The notes under the pieces: generated by a model
What the model saw: the letters and a program-made list of their open reading frames with translations, nothing else
What the model was told of the DNA's origin: nothing
The model's database searches: none
Program-made: the position numbers and the translations under genes
Shown here: positions 8,017-17,247 of the stretch, piece by piece
Numbering within the stretch: the stretch's first letter is position 1
Layout of the letters: the number at the start of each line of letters is the position of its first letter
Assembly (NCBI GenBank): GCA_016713535.1
Contig: JADJOY010000020.1
Location: 1-64,000 of the forward strand
From: Deltaproteobacteria bacterium
Lineage (GTDB): Bacteria; JADJOY01
Direction of reading: 5' to 3'
Length of the DNA: 64,000 nt

Positions 8017-8454
8017 TCAGCTCGCGTCCGGCGGCGACCCGATCAGCCACGCCACCGCGGGCTCACGACCGTCGAAGATCCGCACCACGAAGCCACGGTT
8101 CGCGCAGCTCGTCTCCCAGAAGTCGACCTCCTGGCGAGGCGCGGCGAGCTGCGGCAACAGGATGGCTTCGCGGAACGCCGTGGGGCGAACGTCGGAGAGG
8201 ATCTCGACCAGGGCGTACAGGTCGAGCACCGAATGACCACCTTCGAGGGCGGTGCAGTCGGCCAGATAGCGATGAGTGCCCTGTTCTTCGCCGCACGCGA
8301 GCGTCGCCGTCGCGGCAGCGCGTAGCTCGTTCGGCTCGACGCGACCGGCGTAGCGCGTCTCGACGATCCGGAGCTCGGGGTCGAAGCGGAGGTCCCAGGG
8401 CATCTGTCTTGGTTTCTGTGCGCGCTTGGCGACCTCGGAGGTGAGCCGGAACAT
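8017..8454 (-). CDS. STAS/SpoIIAA-like domain protein
   Basis: The 145-residue protein has an alpha/beta pattern resembling the STAS/SpoIIAA-like family: RIVETRYAGRVEPNELRAA, YLADCTALEGGHSVLDLY, then a helix and strand ending VVRIFDGREPAVAWL. ATG 8454 is chosen because GAGGG lies eight bases upstream; ATG 8403 gives a shorter form without a visible ribosome site. Members of this fold bind lipids or partner proteins. No partner gene is adjacent, so the role is unknown. Confidence 0.6.
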   Translation of the reverse strand: MFRLTSEVAKRAQKPRQMPWDLRFDPELRIVETRYAGRVEPNELRAAATATLACGEEQGTHRYLADCTALEGGHSVLDLYALVEILSDVRPTAFREAILLPQLAAPRQEVDFWETSCANRGFVVRIFDGREPAVAWLIGSPPDAS

Positions 8455-8610
8455 AGTCGTAACCCTCGGGGGACTCCAGGATCTTCGTGGCCGCGCGACA
8501 CGCCGGCGGAACGTCTGCTCACGACGCGAGGTCGCCGCACGACGTGCGGCCCCTGATGAGCGGTCGACGCTTCGAAGTGACGCGGCTGCGGCCTGGTAGC
8601 CTCGCGCGTC

Positions 8611-10902
8611 ATGCCGCGACCCACGCCGATGGCCCTCGTCGAGCGCGCGCCCGATCGCGTCCGCCGCCCGATCGCGCTCGCCTCCCTCCTCGTCCTCTTT
8701 CTCCTGGCGCCGTCCGCGGCGCTCGCCGCACCCAGGGTCGACACCGTGAACGGTCACCCGGTGCTGATCGTCGACGGCGCGCCGTTTCTCCAGCTCGCCG
8801 CACAGCTCCAGGAGAACTCGGACAAGGACCCCGACGGGATGAGCGCTGCGCAGTACCTCGACACCGCCCGCAACCTCGGCTTCAAGGCGATCCGGGTCCC
8901 GGTCCGGTGGCGCACCTTCGCGTCGGGCCAGACGCGCACGCAGTTCCGCGCCAACGATCCCACCCGCGCCGACCTGGAGGCGCTCGTGAGCGCGGCGCGC
9001 GAGCGCGGGCTCAAGCTCAACCTGGCGTGGGAAGGCTCGAACGTGATCGGCAAGGCGAACTTCGCGCCCGACGACATCGCGTCGAAGTCGGGCACGTTCC
9101 ACGCGAACGGCTCGCTCACGCCGCCCGCGGGTTTCGATTACGTGAACGGACCACAGAGCTACGCGAGCTTCGTGGTGGTGACGAACCCCGACGGCTCGAT
9201 CGCCGCGAGCCAGCCCAGCGCCACCGCGAACCGCGGGGTCTTCTGCCCGGACTGGCCGAACGTGCTGGCGCGCGAGCGCACCGACTTCCTGGCGCTGGTC
9301 GACTGGATCGCGAGTGTCAACGCCACCGGCGACGTGGTGATCACCCTGCAGGTCGAGAACGAGCCCGCGCTCGTCGACGAGAACGACACCGCGTCGAAGC
9401 CGACGCAACGCTGCCGGTGCGGCCTCTCCGAGCACCAGTTCGCCAACCCGAGCCAGCGCGTCGCGGGCTTCGACGGCTCCTTCCCCACCTTCGCCCAGTA
9501 CCAGAACGCGCGCCCCGAGCTGGTGCAGCGGCTCGGCGTCGACGAGGTCTACACCCAGTGGTCGATGCAGCGTTACTGGGCCGAGCTCGCGAGGGCCGCC
9601 CACGCCAGGCTCCCCGGCTTCCCGCTGATCCTCAACCTGTTCGGCCACGACGAGGCGTCCACTCCCGAGCCCGACCACCCCGGCTCGCCGTTCCACGACG
9701 TCGACGGCTGGATCACCTACGCCGGCATGGTGAGCGCGGGTCCGGACATGTACGGCTACAAGCAGGAGGTCTACGACCCGCAGTCCGACTCGGCGAAGAA
9801 CTTCCTCTACGCCCCCGAGTTCGGCGCCCAGTACTACCCGCACTTCCAGGTCTTCGGCGTGCTCGGCTCGAACCTCGCGAGCGGCGGCGCCACGTACCTG
9901 GGTATGGGCATGAGCACTTACGCGCTCTACGGCGATATCGTGAGCCTGTTCGTGGGCATGGTGAGCGACGGCGTGACCCGCGGGCTCATCCCCAACGCGG
10001 CGCGCGGCACGTGGTTCCAGTCGATCCTCGGCCAGCCCTACTCGGCGGCCTTCTACGCGCGCGCCACCAACGCGGCGCTGGGCAGCGCCATGGCGCCGCT
10101 CGCGCGCGCCGCCGGCACCGGCAACCTCGCGGCGTTCTTCGATCGCAACTACCTGGGCAGCGATAGCTGGAACGGCGGCACCGTGAGCCTGGGCGGAGCC
10201 CAGGTCACCCTCACCGACCTCGGCGACTCGGGCTCGCCGGCGCGCGGCGCGCTGGTGCGGACCGGCAACAAGGACTTCACGGTGGTGGGCGTTTCGTACC
10301 GGGCGCGGATCGCGGTGGCGCCGCCGAGCGACGGCTTCGAGATCGAGCGCGGCGCGTGGGCGGGCGATACCTGGGTGCGCGCCGCCGATCCGCTCGATGG
10401 CTCGGTGACCGTGGACGGAAGCGGCGTCACGGTGACGCTCTCGAACGACGAGCGCTCGACCGCGGGCGCGCTCACGGTGGGGGCGGGCGGGCCGCTCGAC
10501 CTGCAGTACGCGGTGCGGATCTATCCCTCGAGCGGGAGCGGACCGCTCGACGGCGACGGCGACGGCGTCCCCGATGCCTCCGACAACTGTCCGCTCGTGA
10601 GCAATCCGGGACAGGCCGACTCGGACGGCGACGGTGTCGGCGACGCGTGCGAGAGCGGCGGCAACGGCGATCGCGACGGCGACGGCATCCCGGATGCGTC
10701 CGACAACTGCATCGACGTCCCCAACGCCGATCAGGCCGACAGCGACGGCGACGGCACCGGCGACGCCTGCGAGCCACCCCCTCCCGGCGGCGGAGGCGGC
10801 GGTTGCGCCGTGGCGAGCGAGAGCGCGGCCGGCACGAGCGTTCCCGTGCTCGCCGCCCTCGGTCTGATCCTCACGCTGGCCGTCCGCCGCCGCGTGCGGT
10901 GA
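8611..10902 (+). CDS. Secreted clan GH-A glycoside hydrolase with two thrombospondin type 3 repeats and sorting tail
   Basis: This 763-residue paralogue of the 919-3237 protein has a signal peptide ending ALAAPR. The TIM-barrel region carries LQVENE with E251 as likely acid/base and YAPEFGAQ with E403 as likely nucleophile, resembling GH35/GH42 beta-galactosidase relatives. Shared blocks include [12 protein letters not shown] and [10 protein letters not shown]. Two TSP3 calcium-binding repeats ([14 protein letters not shown] and [12 protein letters not shown]) at about residues 648-727 precede [10 protein letters not shown], a hydrophobic helix and RRRVR. The Gly-Cys/TM/Arg arrangement is typical of proteins processed by a dedicated intramembrane protease and anchored at the outer surface. 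The substrate is unknown. Confidence 0.83.
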   Translation: MPRPTPMALVERAPDRVRRPIALASLLVLFLLAPSAALAAPRVDTVNGHPVLIVDGAPFLQLAAQLQENSDKDPDGMSAAQYLDTARNLGFKAIRVPVRWRTFASGQTRTQFRANDPTRADLEALVSAARERGLKLNLAWEGSNVIGKANFAPDDIASKSGTFHANGSLTPPAGFDYVNGPQSYASFVVVTNPDGSIAASQPSATANRGVFCPDWPNVLARERTDFLALVDWIASVNATGDVVITLQVENEPALVDENDTASKPTQRCRCGLSEHQFANPSQRVAGFDGSFPTFAQYQNARPELVQRLGVDEVYTQWSMQRYWAELARAAHARLPGFPLILNLFGHDEASTPEPDHPGSPFHDVDGWITYAGMVSAGPDMYGYKQEVYDPQSDSAKNFLYAPEFGAQYYPHFQVFGVLGSNLASGGATYLGMGMSTYALYGDIVSLFVGMVSDGVTRGLIPNAARGTWFQSILGQPYSAAFYARATNAALGSAMAPLARAAGTGNLAAFFDRNYLGSDSWNGGTVSLGGAQVTLTDLGDSGSPARGALVRTGNKDFTVVGVSYRARIAVAPPSDGFEIERGAWAGDTWVRAADPLDGSVTVDGSGVTVTLSNDERSTAGALTVGAGGPLDLQYAVRIYPSSGSGPLDGDGDGVPDASDNCPLVSNPGQADSDGDGVGDACESGGNGDRDGDGIPDASDNCIDVPNADQADSDGDGTGDACEPPPPGGGGGGCAVASESAAGTSVPVLAALGLILTLAVRRRVR

Positions 10903-10912
10903 ACCCCGCGTC

Positions 10913-11466
10913 ATGCGCGGATGGTTCGAGCGCCTCATCGCTGGCAGACGGTCCGCGGCCGCGCGCGCTCGCCGCGAGAGCTTCACCGCGGAAGAGCTTC
11001 GGACCCGCCTCGGCTGCGACGTCGCGGCGATGATCGCCAACGGCCCATGACGCCGCGATCGTCGGCGAGCAGGTAGCGTTCAACGCGAACGTGGATCGGT
11101 TCGTCGATCACCCCGTCTTCGGGCGGTACCTGAGGTCTCACCTTCCAGCCGAGGCGTACGAAACCTCGGGCGTCTGGGTGCTGGCGATCAAGGACGTCGC
11201 CGCCGAGATCCGCGAGCTCGAGCCCGGAACCACGTTGCTTTCGATCGGTTACTTCCCGATCGCCCGCTCGAACGCCGGCAACCTGATCTGCTTCGAGGCC
11301 GCATCGAACCGGGTGTGGTGGGCATCCCACGAGCTTCTCTCGGACGACGATCCCACCAGCGGCCCCACGCCCGTGGCCGACGAACTGTGGGCGTTCGTAC
11401 GGGCTCTCGACGCCGACCTTCTCCGACCGCCTTGCCGCCCTCGACCGCGGCGGATCGTCGTCGTAG
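10913..11466 (+). pseudogene. SUKH (SMI1/KNR4)-like gene with two frameshifts
   Basis: ATG 10913 opens a frame (FTAEELRTRLGCDVAAMIANG) that stops at 11050. The coherent continuation (HDAAIVGEQVAFNANVDRF) is in a neighbouring frame from about 11045. It runs through TTLLSIGYFPIARSNAGNL, CFEAASNRVWWASHE and ELWAFVRALDAD, then needs another one-base shift near 11416 to end FSDRLAALDRGGSSS with TAG at 11464. The middle part resembles the SUKH fold, often seen in immunity proteins and other small adaptors. Whether the shifts are real decay or assembly errors cannot be told. The family call is tentative. Confidence 0.45.
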
Positions 11467-11522
11467 CGCGGGGGCTCGTCCCCCGCCGGATCGCCTGGCG
11501 GGGGACCCGCCCCCGCGCTACG
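11462..11522. repeat. Palindromic hairpin repeat pair
   Basis: Outer arms GTAGCGCGGGGG and CCCCCGCGCTAC enclose two smaller palindromes (GCGGGGGCTCGTCCCCCGC and GGCGGGGGACCCGCCCCC). The motif GTAGCGCGGGGGCTCGTC recurs at 60566 and is related to the hairpins in the insertion in the PAS gene. Confidence 0.75.
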
Positions 11523-11555
11523 TCCGCTGGTTGCGCCGAAAACCAGCCAGCTCCG

Positions 11556-13194
11556 TCACAGATGGATCGAGAGGATCCCCTCGTCGATCAAGACCTTCCC
11601 GCAGATGCCGAGGCCGAAGAGGATCACGATGGCGGCGCTGATGACGGGCAAGCGCTTGACCCACGGGCTCTCGCGCACGCCGAACCGGTCTTGCATGAAG
11701 TTGCCGGCGAGCACCATCGCGATACCGATCGCGATCAGCACCAGCGCGAGCCCGAGGCTGAACGACAGCACCAGCGCGAGCCCGAACGCCACGCGGTGAT
11801 ACGCGACCGCGGCGAGCAGCACCACCAGCGCCGACGGGCATGGCACCATCCCGCCCGAGATGCCGAGCGAGAGCAGGCTCTTCCAGGTCACGGGCTGCGA
11901 CGGATCGGGGAAGTGCGCGTGCACGTGGCCGTCCCCGTGGTCGTGAAGGTGCCCGTGATCGTGCGCGTGGGGGTGGGTGGGCATGATCGTGCCCGTGGTC
12001 GCGATCATGCGCGTGATCGTGGCCGTGCGTATGGTCGTGAAGGTGGTGGTCGTGGTCCGCGTGGCCGTGACCGTGGGTGTGGCCGCCGCCCATCATCGCG
12101 CGCAGCCGGATCACCAGCATCCAGAACCCGAGCCCCACGATCAGGGCACCCGACGTGAAGCCGAGGTACGGGTAGATCTTCTCGGGCAGCACGTACTGCG
12201 AGAGGCTGAGCGTGATCACACCGAGCAGGATCACCACCGAGGTGTGAGTCGCGGTCACCACCGTTCCCAGGAAGACCGCGTCGCGGATGCGCCCCTTCGA
12301 GCCCACCAGATATGCCGCGACCACGGTCTTGCCGTGACCGGGCGAGAGCGCGTGCCCGCAGCCCAGGAAGAACGCCACGGCGAGCCCGACCAGGACCACG
12401 CTCACGCTCAGGTTCGCCGCGCCGAGGTACGACTCCATCCGCTTCACCTCGTGGCTGGTCCGGGCGGCGGCCTTGTCGTCGCTGGCGGCGGCCTGACCGG
12501 GCACCGGGGCGGCCGCGGCCGGCGCGCCCGCGGCTTCGGGCAACGCCACGCCCTTGCGCGTGAAGTCGATCGAGAGGTTCCGGTGCTCGGGTGACGGGTA
12601 CCACTTGGTGTTGGTCTTGCTGTCGAGGAAGAAGCGCTCGTCCTTCTCGAGGCCAGTGCGCGCCTCGCCTAGACCGTCTCCGAGCTCCACGTGCTCGGAG
12701 TAGAGCGTCTCCTCGCCCGGGTAGTTGCGGTTCTTGATCGCGAGCACGTTGCGATCCGCGAGCTTGCCCGCGATCTTCGTCCGCAGCGCATAACGGTAGA
12801 GCTGGAAGTACATGTCGTTGGGGCGCGACTCGCGGACACCGTCGGGATCGTCCTCGAGGGTCAGGTGCTCGCGGTTGAGCGACACGTCGAGGCCGGTGCG
12901 CAGCGCGTCCACCTTGGAGCGCTTGAACTCCTCGCGGATCTCCGCGGGCGGCGCGTCCATCTTGTCCTTCGCCATGTCCACGAACTCGCGCTGCAGGATC
13001 GAGGTAGGGACTTCGATCGTGTAGGCGATTCGCAGCCACTCCGCGTCCATCTTCACCGTGATCTGCTGCGCGAAGAACTTGGGACCGAGCGAGTGCGCGG
13101 CGGCCTCGCGCGCCGCGCCCACGGTGGCGACCACGGCGAGCAAGAACGCGAGCCCCCACGTCCGGACGACGAAGCGATGAACGATCCTGGTCAT
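11556..13194 (-). CDS. NicO-family nickel/cobalt efflux protein (one frameshift)
   Basis: From ATG 13194 the protein has a signal peptide, a periplasmic domain of about 220 residues, and a NicO permease. The permease begins at VSVVLVGLAVAFFLGCGHA and carries the hallmark HALSPGHGKT. A long His/Asp cytosolic loop (HTHGHGHADHDHH...), typical of RcnA-like exporters and probably metal-sensing, follows. Within this loop, near 11975-11990, a run of C bases needs a one-base correction. The permease then resumes in another frame (SLGISGGMVPCPSALVVLL to ICGKVLIDEGILSIHL), ending at 11556. The likely job is Ni/Co export across the inner membrane. An indel error in a C-rich repeat is the simplest explanation of the break. 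Confidence 0.78.
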
Positions 13195-13380
13195 GAGTCA
13201 CACTCGAGCGCGAGAGAGGATTGCCTCGGCTACGTCCCCTCGCGGTGAACGGATTCGGGGCGAAGCGAGCGGCCGCGATGGCGTAGCACGCACGCCTCCG
13301 GGCCGCCAGGCGCGCGCCCGGTTGAGCGGGACGACGCGTTGGGAGTACCCTCGAAAGGACCCCCACGCGAGGAACGAAGG

Positions 13381-13785
13381 ATGGCCGACCCGACCGGAGC
13401 ACGCGCGCGCCGCACCACGATCTCGATGGAGAAGCGCCCGCTCAGCCCGGAGGATCTGCGCATCCCCCCGCACCTGAGCGTGGTCCTCAAGGTGGTCGAT
13501 GGTCCGGCCACCAAGGAGTCGTTCCAGCTCACCGCCAGCGCCAGCGTGGTGGGACGCGGCGAGGTCGCCGACATCCGCGTCAAGGACCCGGCGATGTCGC
13601 GCCGCCACTTCCAGATCACCTACAGGAACCTCGAGTTCCGGATCCAGGACCTCGACTCGAGCAACGGCACCTACCTCAACGACTCCGAGGTCCAGGAATA
13701 CGCGCTGCACAACGGCGACTCGATCGTCGCCGGCGACTCGCGCTTCACGTTCAGCGTCGGACGCGCCGACCCGCCGAAGCGCTGA
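13381..13785 (+). CDS. FHA-domain protein
   Basis: The 134-residue protein is essentially one forkhead-associated domain after a 30-residue basic lead. The signature is complete: SVVGRGEVADIRVKDPAMSRRHFQI with the phosphothreonine-contacting Arg and Ser-Arg-Arg-His, then DLDSSNGTYLND. It should bind a phosphothreonine peptide, linking it to Ser/Thr kinases; the kinase-like activator at 43.4 kb is a possible but distant partner. ATG 13381 follows GAGGAACGAAGG. It is divergent from the NicO gene. Confidence 0.88.
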   Translation: MADPTGARARRTTISMEKRPLSPEDLRIPPHLSVVLKVVDGPATKESFQLTASASVVGRGEVADIRVKDPAMSRRHFQITYRNLEFRIQDLDSSNGTYLNDSEVQEYALHNGDSIVAGDSRFTFSVGRADPPKR

Positions 13786-13822
13786 CGCGGGGCCGCATCC
13801 GCGGGCCGGACACGGCTCGGAG

Positions 13823-14082
13823 GGACCGCCTCCCGGCGGTCCGCTGCTCGCGTCGACTCGAACGCGATCCCGGCTCGCGCGACGACCTCCCGTATCGCCG
13901 GCCGCGCGGCGCGCGGCCCTCCAACGAGGCGAGGTCTTGACGAAGACCCCGCGAACGACAAGGTCGGCGACCGGGCCGCCATGCTGCTCGCGCCAGAGGC
14001 GCGCGCCGCTTTCGCGGCGGCCTTTGGGGTGGGGCCCCGGCTGGATTGACTCCAGACGGGGCGGGGTCTTGACGAAGACCCC
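13823..14082. repeat. Three hairpin repeats between FHA gene and sigma-factor operon
   Basis: Hairpins lie at 13823-13842 (GGACCGCC/GGCGGTCC), 13931-13951 (GGTCTT/AAGACC with GACG) and 14063-14082 (GGGGTCTT/AAGACCCC with GACG). They match the repeat families seen in other gaps. Apart from them the 304-base gap shows no gene. The last hairpin lies just beyond the end of the minus-strand operon and could stop its transcript. Confidence 0.65.
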
Positions 14083-14089
14083 GAGGAAT

Positions 14090-14635
14090 TCAGTACTGCG
14101 GCGACTCGCCGAACAGCTTGCTCGCGGGCGAACCCTGCGCCGGGGCTTGCTGCTGCTGGATCAGGATCAGGAGTGTGCCGTCGCGGTGCGGCACGCCACC
14201 GATCACGACGGTTCCCTTGGCGGAGGTCTCGGCGTTCAGCTCGACCGGCTTCGACCGGACGTCAGACGCGGCCGGAAGGACCTTCACCCGCATCCGCGTG
14301 CGGTTGTCGAGGAACGCGGTGGGCTTCACCTCGACCGAGCCGCCGTGGGCCGGCAGCATGATCGAGCCGATCTCGTCCACGCCGAGCGCCTGCCGCACCT
14401 CCTGGAGGAGCGTGTACTCGCGGTAGGGCAGCTTCGACGTGAGCTTGGTGCTGATGAGGCCGACCGACGGATCGACGTGAAGATTGCGGGCGGACGTGGC
14501 GATGGTGGCGTGGACGACGCGGGTGTGGATGATACGCCGCTGCTCGACCTCCTGAGCGGCCGCGACCGACACGACACCGAACACGAGGGCCGGTAGCAAC
14601 AGCCGAACGCGGGTCGACCTGGGCTGGGCGCTCAT
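14090..14635 (-). CDS. Secreted protein of an ECF sigma operon
   Basis: The 181-residue product starts at ATG 14635, overlapping the anti-sigma stop as ATGA. A signal peptide (VRLLLPALVFGVVSVAAAQ) precedes a beta-rich domain of about 130 residues (HTRVVHATIATSARNL, GGSVEVKPTAFLDNRTRMRVKV, GTVVIGGVPHRDGTLLILI). The last part resembles the short 'tunable, exportable' strands of secretin-type or regulator-associated periplasmic proteins, but I recognise no family. Position as third gene after sigma and anti-sigma suggests an envelope-stress or export-linked role. Confidence 0.65.
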   Translation of the reverse strand: MSAQPRSTRVRLLLPALVFGVVSVAAAQEVEQRRIIHTRVVHATIATSARNLHVDPSVGLISTKLTSKLPYREYTLLQEVRQALGVDEIGSIMLPAHGGSVEVKPTAFLDNRTRMRVKVLPAASDVRSKPVELNAETSAKGTVVIGGVPHRDGTLLILIQQQQAPAQGSPASKLFGESPQY

Positions 14636-15135
14636 GGCTGCGGCCCCTCGGTGCCGATCCACACCACGCCGATGTCCGGATCATCGCTCGTCACGAGCCG
14701 CGCCGGGACCGCCTCCGAGGCGTCGGCGAGCTGGACGCTCACCGACGGAATGGCCGCGACCGCGGGCGCCGAACCGGGGCCGGGCCGCCGTACAAGCCAC
14801 ATCGCCGCCGAGACCACCACGAACCCGGCGACCGCCGCCGCGAGCGCGTACTGCCACGGAGCGCGTGCCCCGCTCGCCGCGACGACGGGCTCGACGGAGA
14901 CGGCGTCGAGGCGCGCGGCGATGCGCCGACTCAGCTCTTCCGCCGGGATCGGCGGCTCTACCTCGGCGAAGGTCTGCTCGAGAACGGTGCCGATCTGCTC
15001 GAGCTCGGCGAGCCGCTCGCGGCAGGTGTCACACGCTTCGAGGTGGGCTTGGGCATCGACCAGGGCTCGGCCGGCGAGATCGCCGTCCCGAAACCTCTCG
15101 ATCCAGATGTTGAGGTCTTCACAGGGCACGCTCAC
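14632..15135 (-). CDS. Zinc-finger (zf-HC2) anti-sigma factor
   Basis: The 167-residue protein has a cytosolic zf-HC2 domain with the pattern His-x3-Cys-x2-Cys (AHLEACDTCRERL), then a single membrane helix (YALAAAVAGFVVVSAAMWLV), then a periplasmic tail of about 60 residues. This is the standard ECF anti-sigma layout: it holds the sigma factor encoded upstream until a signal arrives. GTG 15135 with GGGAG upstream is preferred over GTG 15177. The stop overlaps the next start as ATGA. Confidence 0.85.
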   Translation of the reverse strand: MSVPCEDLNIWIERFRDGDLAGRALVDAQAHLEACDTCRERLAELEQIGTVLEQTFAEVEPPIPAEELSRRIAARLDAVSVEPVVAASGARAPWQYALAAAVAGFVVVSAAMWLVRRPGPGSAPAVAAIPSVSVQLADASEAVPARLVTSDDPDIGVVWIGTEGPQP

Positions 15136-15249
15136 GTCACGCTCCCGTGGCCGAACGATGCGCCCCTGACCTCGCACGCTCCGCCTCGAACATCCATTCG
15201 ACGGCCGTCCCTTAACAAAAATTCACACAAGCTGCACATCTCGGCCGCC

Positions 15250-15834
15250 TCACAGGTCCTTGAGGAGCTTCTGCAGCTTGTGGCGGGCGTAGTGCAGCCG
15301 GCTCATCACCGTGCCCTTCGAACATTTCAGTACGTCCGCGATTTCCTTGTAAGAAAGCCCGTGGACCTCGCGCAGCAAAATGGCTGCACGCTGCTCCTCC
15401 GGCAACGTCTCGACGGCCTTCATCACCGCGTCCTTGATCTCGCTGCGGCGGACCGCGCTGTCCGGGCTCGGCAAGCGCCGCAGCAGGGCGTCGCCGCTCA
15501 CCGGCGAGTCGTCGAGCTTGGCGCCGTCCTCGTAGCTGACGGACTTGTCGCGCTGCTCGCGGCGGATGAAGTCGATCGCCGAGTTGAACGTGATGCGGTA
15601 GAGCCAGGTGTAGAAGTTCGATCGGCCGACGAAGCTCGAGATCGACTGGTACGCCTTGACGAACGCCTCCTGGGTCACGTCGAGCGCATGCTCGGAGTCG
15701 TTCACCATCCCGTAAGCCACCGAGTACACACGCTTCTGATAGCGCTCGACGAGGACGTCGAAGGCCCCGCGCTCGCCTTCCTGGGCGAGGCGGATGAGCT
15801 CGGACTCGGGCTCGGACGAGTAGTCGCGTGCCAT
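15250..15834 (-). CDS. RpoE-like ECF sigma factor
   Basis: The 194-residue protein from ATG 15834 has sigma region 2 (FDVLVERYQKRVYSVAYGM, ALDVTQEAFVKAYQ, FYTWLYRITFNSAIDFIRR) and region 4 (ETLPEEQRAAILLREVHGL, SYKEIADVLKCSKGTVMSRL). The DVTQEAF and GTVMSRL motifs are those of RpoE-type ECF factors. It is the first gene of a three-gene operon with its zf-HC2 anti-sigma and a secreted protein. It probably drives its own operon; no convincing GAAC-type promoter was located by eye. Confidence 0.93.
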   Translation of the reverse strand: MARDYSSEPESELIRLAQEGERGAFDVLVERYQKRVYSVAYGMVNDSEHALDVTQEAFVKAYQSISSFVGRSNFYTWLYRITFNSAIDFIRREQRDKSVSYEDGAKLDDSPVSGDALLRRLPSPDSAVRRSEIKDAVMKAVETLPEEQRAAILLREVHGLSYKEIADVLKCSKGTVMSRLHYARHKLQKLLKDL

Positions 15835-16030
15835 GGGCAAGGGGGGGGCGCGGAGGCGAACGCGCGGCCGAACCTTACATCGCGGCGAGGGCGCGCGGCT
15901 CGTGCCGTCGGCCGATCGAGTGGCTCCGGACCGCCGGAGGCGGTCCATCCAGAACTGCACCGGAAAGGCGTGCCGCGGGCGTGCCAACCTCGACGCGTGC
16001 CCCTCCGGCATCGATGACGGCCCACCATGG

Positions 16031-16059
16031 CTCGGAGGGCCCGACTCCCGTCGGGCCGG
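16031..16059. repeat. Hairpin repeat, GGCCCGAC type
   Basis: GGCCCGAC-TCCC-GTCGGGCC preceded by CTCGGAG; the same 29-base unit occurs at 49881-49909 with one loop change. It lies in the 252-base gap between the sigma-factor gene and hemB, which shows no other feature. Confidence 0.7.
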
Positions 16060-16086
16060 TCGCGGCGCCGCGCCGGCGCTCCCGGC

Positions 16087-17067
16087 TCAGCGCTTGCCGG
16101 TGAGGAGCCGGGCGGCCTCGCGGGCGTGGTACGTGAGGATCAGGTCCGCGCCCGCGCGCTTGATCGAGGTCAGGTTCTCAATCATCAGCCGGTCGCCATC
16201 GACCCAGCCGTCCTGGGCCGCGGCCTTCACCATCGAGTACTCGCCGCTCACGTTGTAGGCCGCGACCGGCACGTTCACGCGCTCGCGCACCGCGCGGATG
16301 ATGTCGAGGTAGGCGAGCGCCGGCTTCACCATGACCATGTCGGCGCCCTCGGCGAGGTCGAGCTCGACCTCGCGGAGCGCCTCGCGGGCGTTGGCCGGGT
16401 CCATCTGGTAGCTGCGGCGATCGCCGAACGACGGCGTGCTCTCGGCGGCGTCGCGGAACGGGCCGTAATAGGCCGAGGCGTACTTCGCGGCGTAGGAGAG
16501 GATGGGGATCTCGGCGAAGCCCTCGCGATCGAGGGCGGTGCGGATCGCACCGACGCGCCCGTCCATCATGTCGGACGGCGCGATCACGTCGGCGCCTGCC
16601 TTCGCGTGACAGACCGCCTCGCGGGCGAGGAGGTCGAGAGTGGGATCGTTGAGCACCCGTTCGCCGTCGAGCACGCCGCAGTGGCCGTGGCTCGTGTATT
16701 CGCACAGGCACACGTCGGTCACCACCACCAGCTCGGGGAGCGCCTTCTTGAGCGCGCGCACCGCGAGCGCGATCACGCCCTCGTCGTCGTAGGCTTCCGA
16801 CCCGTGCGGATCCTTGTGCTCGGGGATCCCGAACAGGATCACCGCCGGCACGCCTTCGGCGAACGCCGCCGACGCCTCCTCCAGCAGCGTGTCCACCGAG
16901 AACCGGAGCACGCCCGGCATCGACGGCACGGGCTCGCGGACACCACTGCCGTGGAGCACGAAGAGCGGATAGATGAAGTTGGCGGGGTCGAGACTGGTCT
17001 CGCGCACCAGGCCGCGCAACGCGGCGGTGCGCCTGAGCCGGCGCGGACGCTGGATCGGAAACGACAT
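16087..17067 (-). CDS. hemB: Porphobilinogen synthase (delta-aminolevulinic acid dehydratase)
   Basis: The 326-residue cytosolic enzyme condenses two 5-aminolevulinate molecules to porphobilinogen, the second common step of tetrapyrrole synthesis. It has the zinc-type cysteine cluster ([14 protein letters not shown]), the first active-site Lys in [15 protein letters not shown], and the Schiff-base Lys in [12 protein letters not shown], plus [11 protein letters not shown]. Length is normal. ATG 17067 follows GAGGAG. It lies divergently 180 bases from the radical SAM/DUF547/cobA-hemD run, so tetrapyrrole genes cluster here. Identity is secure. Confidence 0.96.
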   Translation of the reverse strand: MSFPIQRPRRLRRTAALRGLVRETSLDPANFIYPLFVLHGSGVREPVPSMPGVLRFSVDTLLEEASAAFAEGVPAVILFGIPEHKDPHGSEAYDDEGVIALAVRALKKALPELVVVTDVCLCEYTSHGHCGVLDGERVLNDPTLDLLAREAVCHAKAGADVIAPSDMMDGRVGAIRTALDREGFAEIPILSYAAKYASAYYGPFRDAAESTPSFGDRRSYQMDPANAREALREVELDLAEGADMVMVKPALAYLDIIRAVRERVNVPVAAYNVSGEYSMVKAAAQDGWVDGDRLMIENLTSIKRAGADLILTYHAREAARLLTGKR

Positions 17068-17247
17068 GGTTCGATCTCCTCGTCGCGCCACGCGCGCGGC
17101 GGCGCGGCACGCGCCTCACGAGATAACGCGATCCGGGGCGCCGCGACCACTCGCCCGCCGCTTGCGCGCGCGCTCCGCCCGCCACGCCCTCGGGGCGTGG
17201 AACGCTTGACTCCGCGTCGCTGCGGCGGCCAGCCTTCGTGACGCGTC

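Noticed and set aside
8017-11040. Minus-strand open frame of about 1000 codons opposite the second glycoside hydrolase
   Set aside because: It is antisense to a well-supported gene; composition (Ala/Arg/Val/Gly/His repeats) is the expected mirror of GC-rich codons. Only its last part, 8017-8454, is a real gene.
11976-12070. His/Val-coding repeats that look like a short tandem repeat or CRISPR-like array
   Set aside because: They are in-frame GAC/CAC/CAT codons of the NicO histidine loop, not spaced direct repeats with unique spacers.
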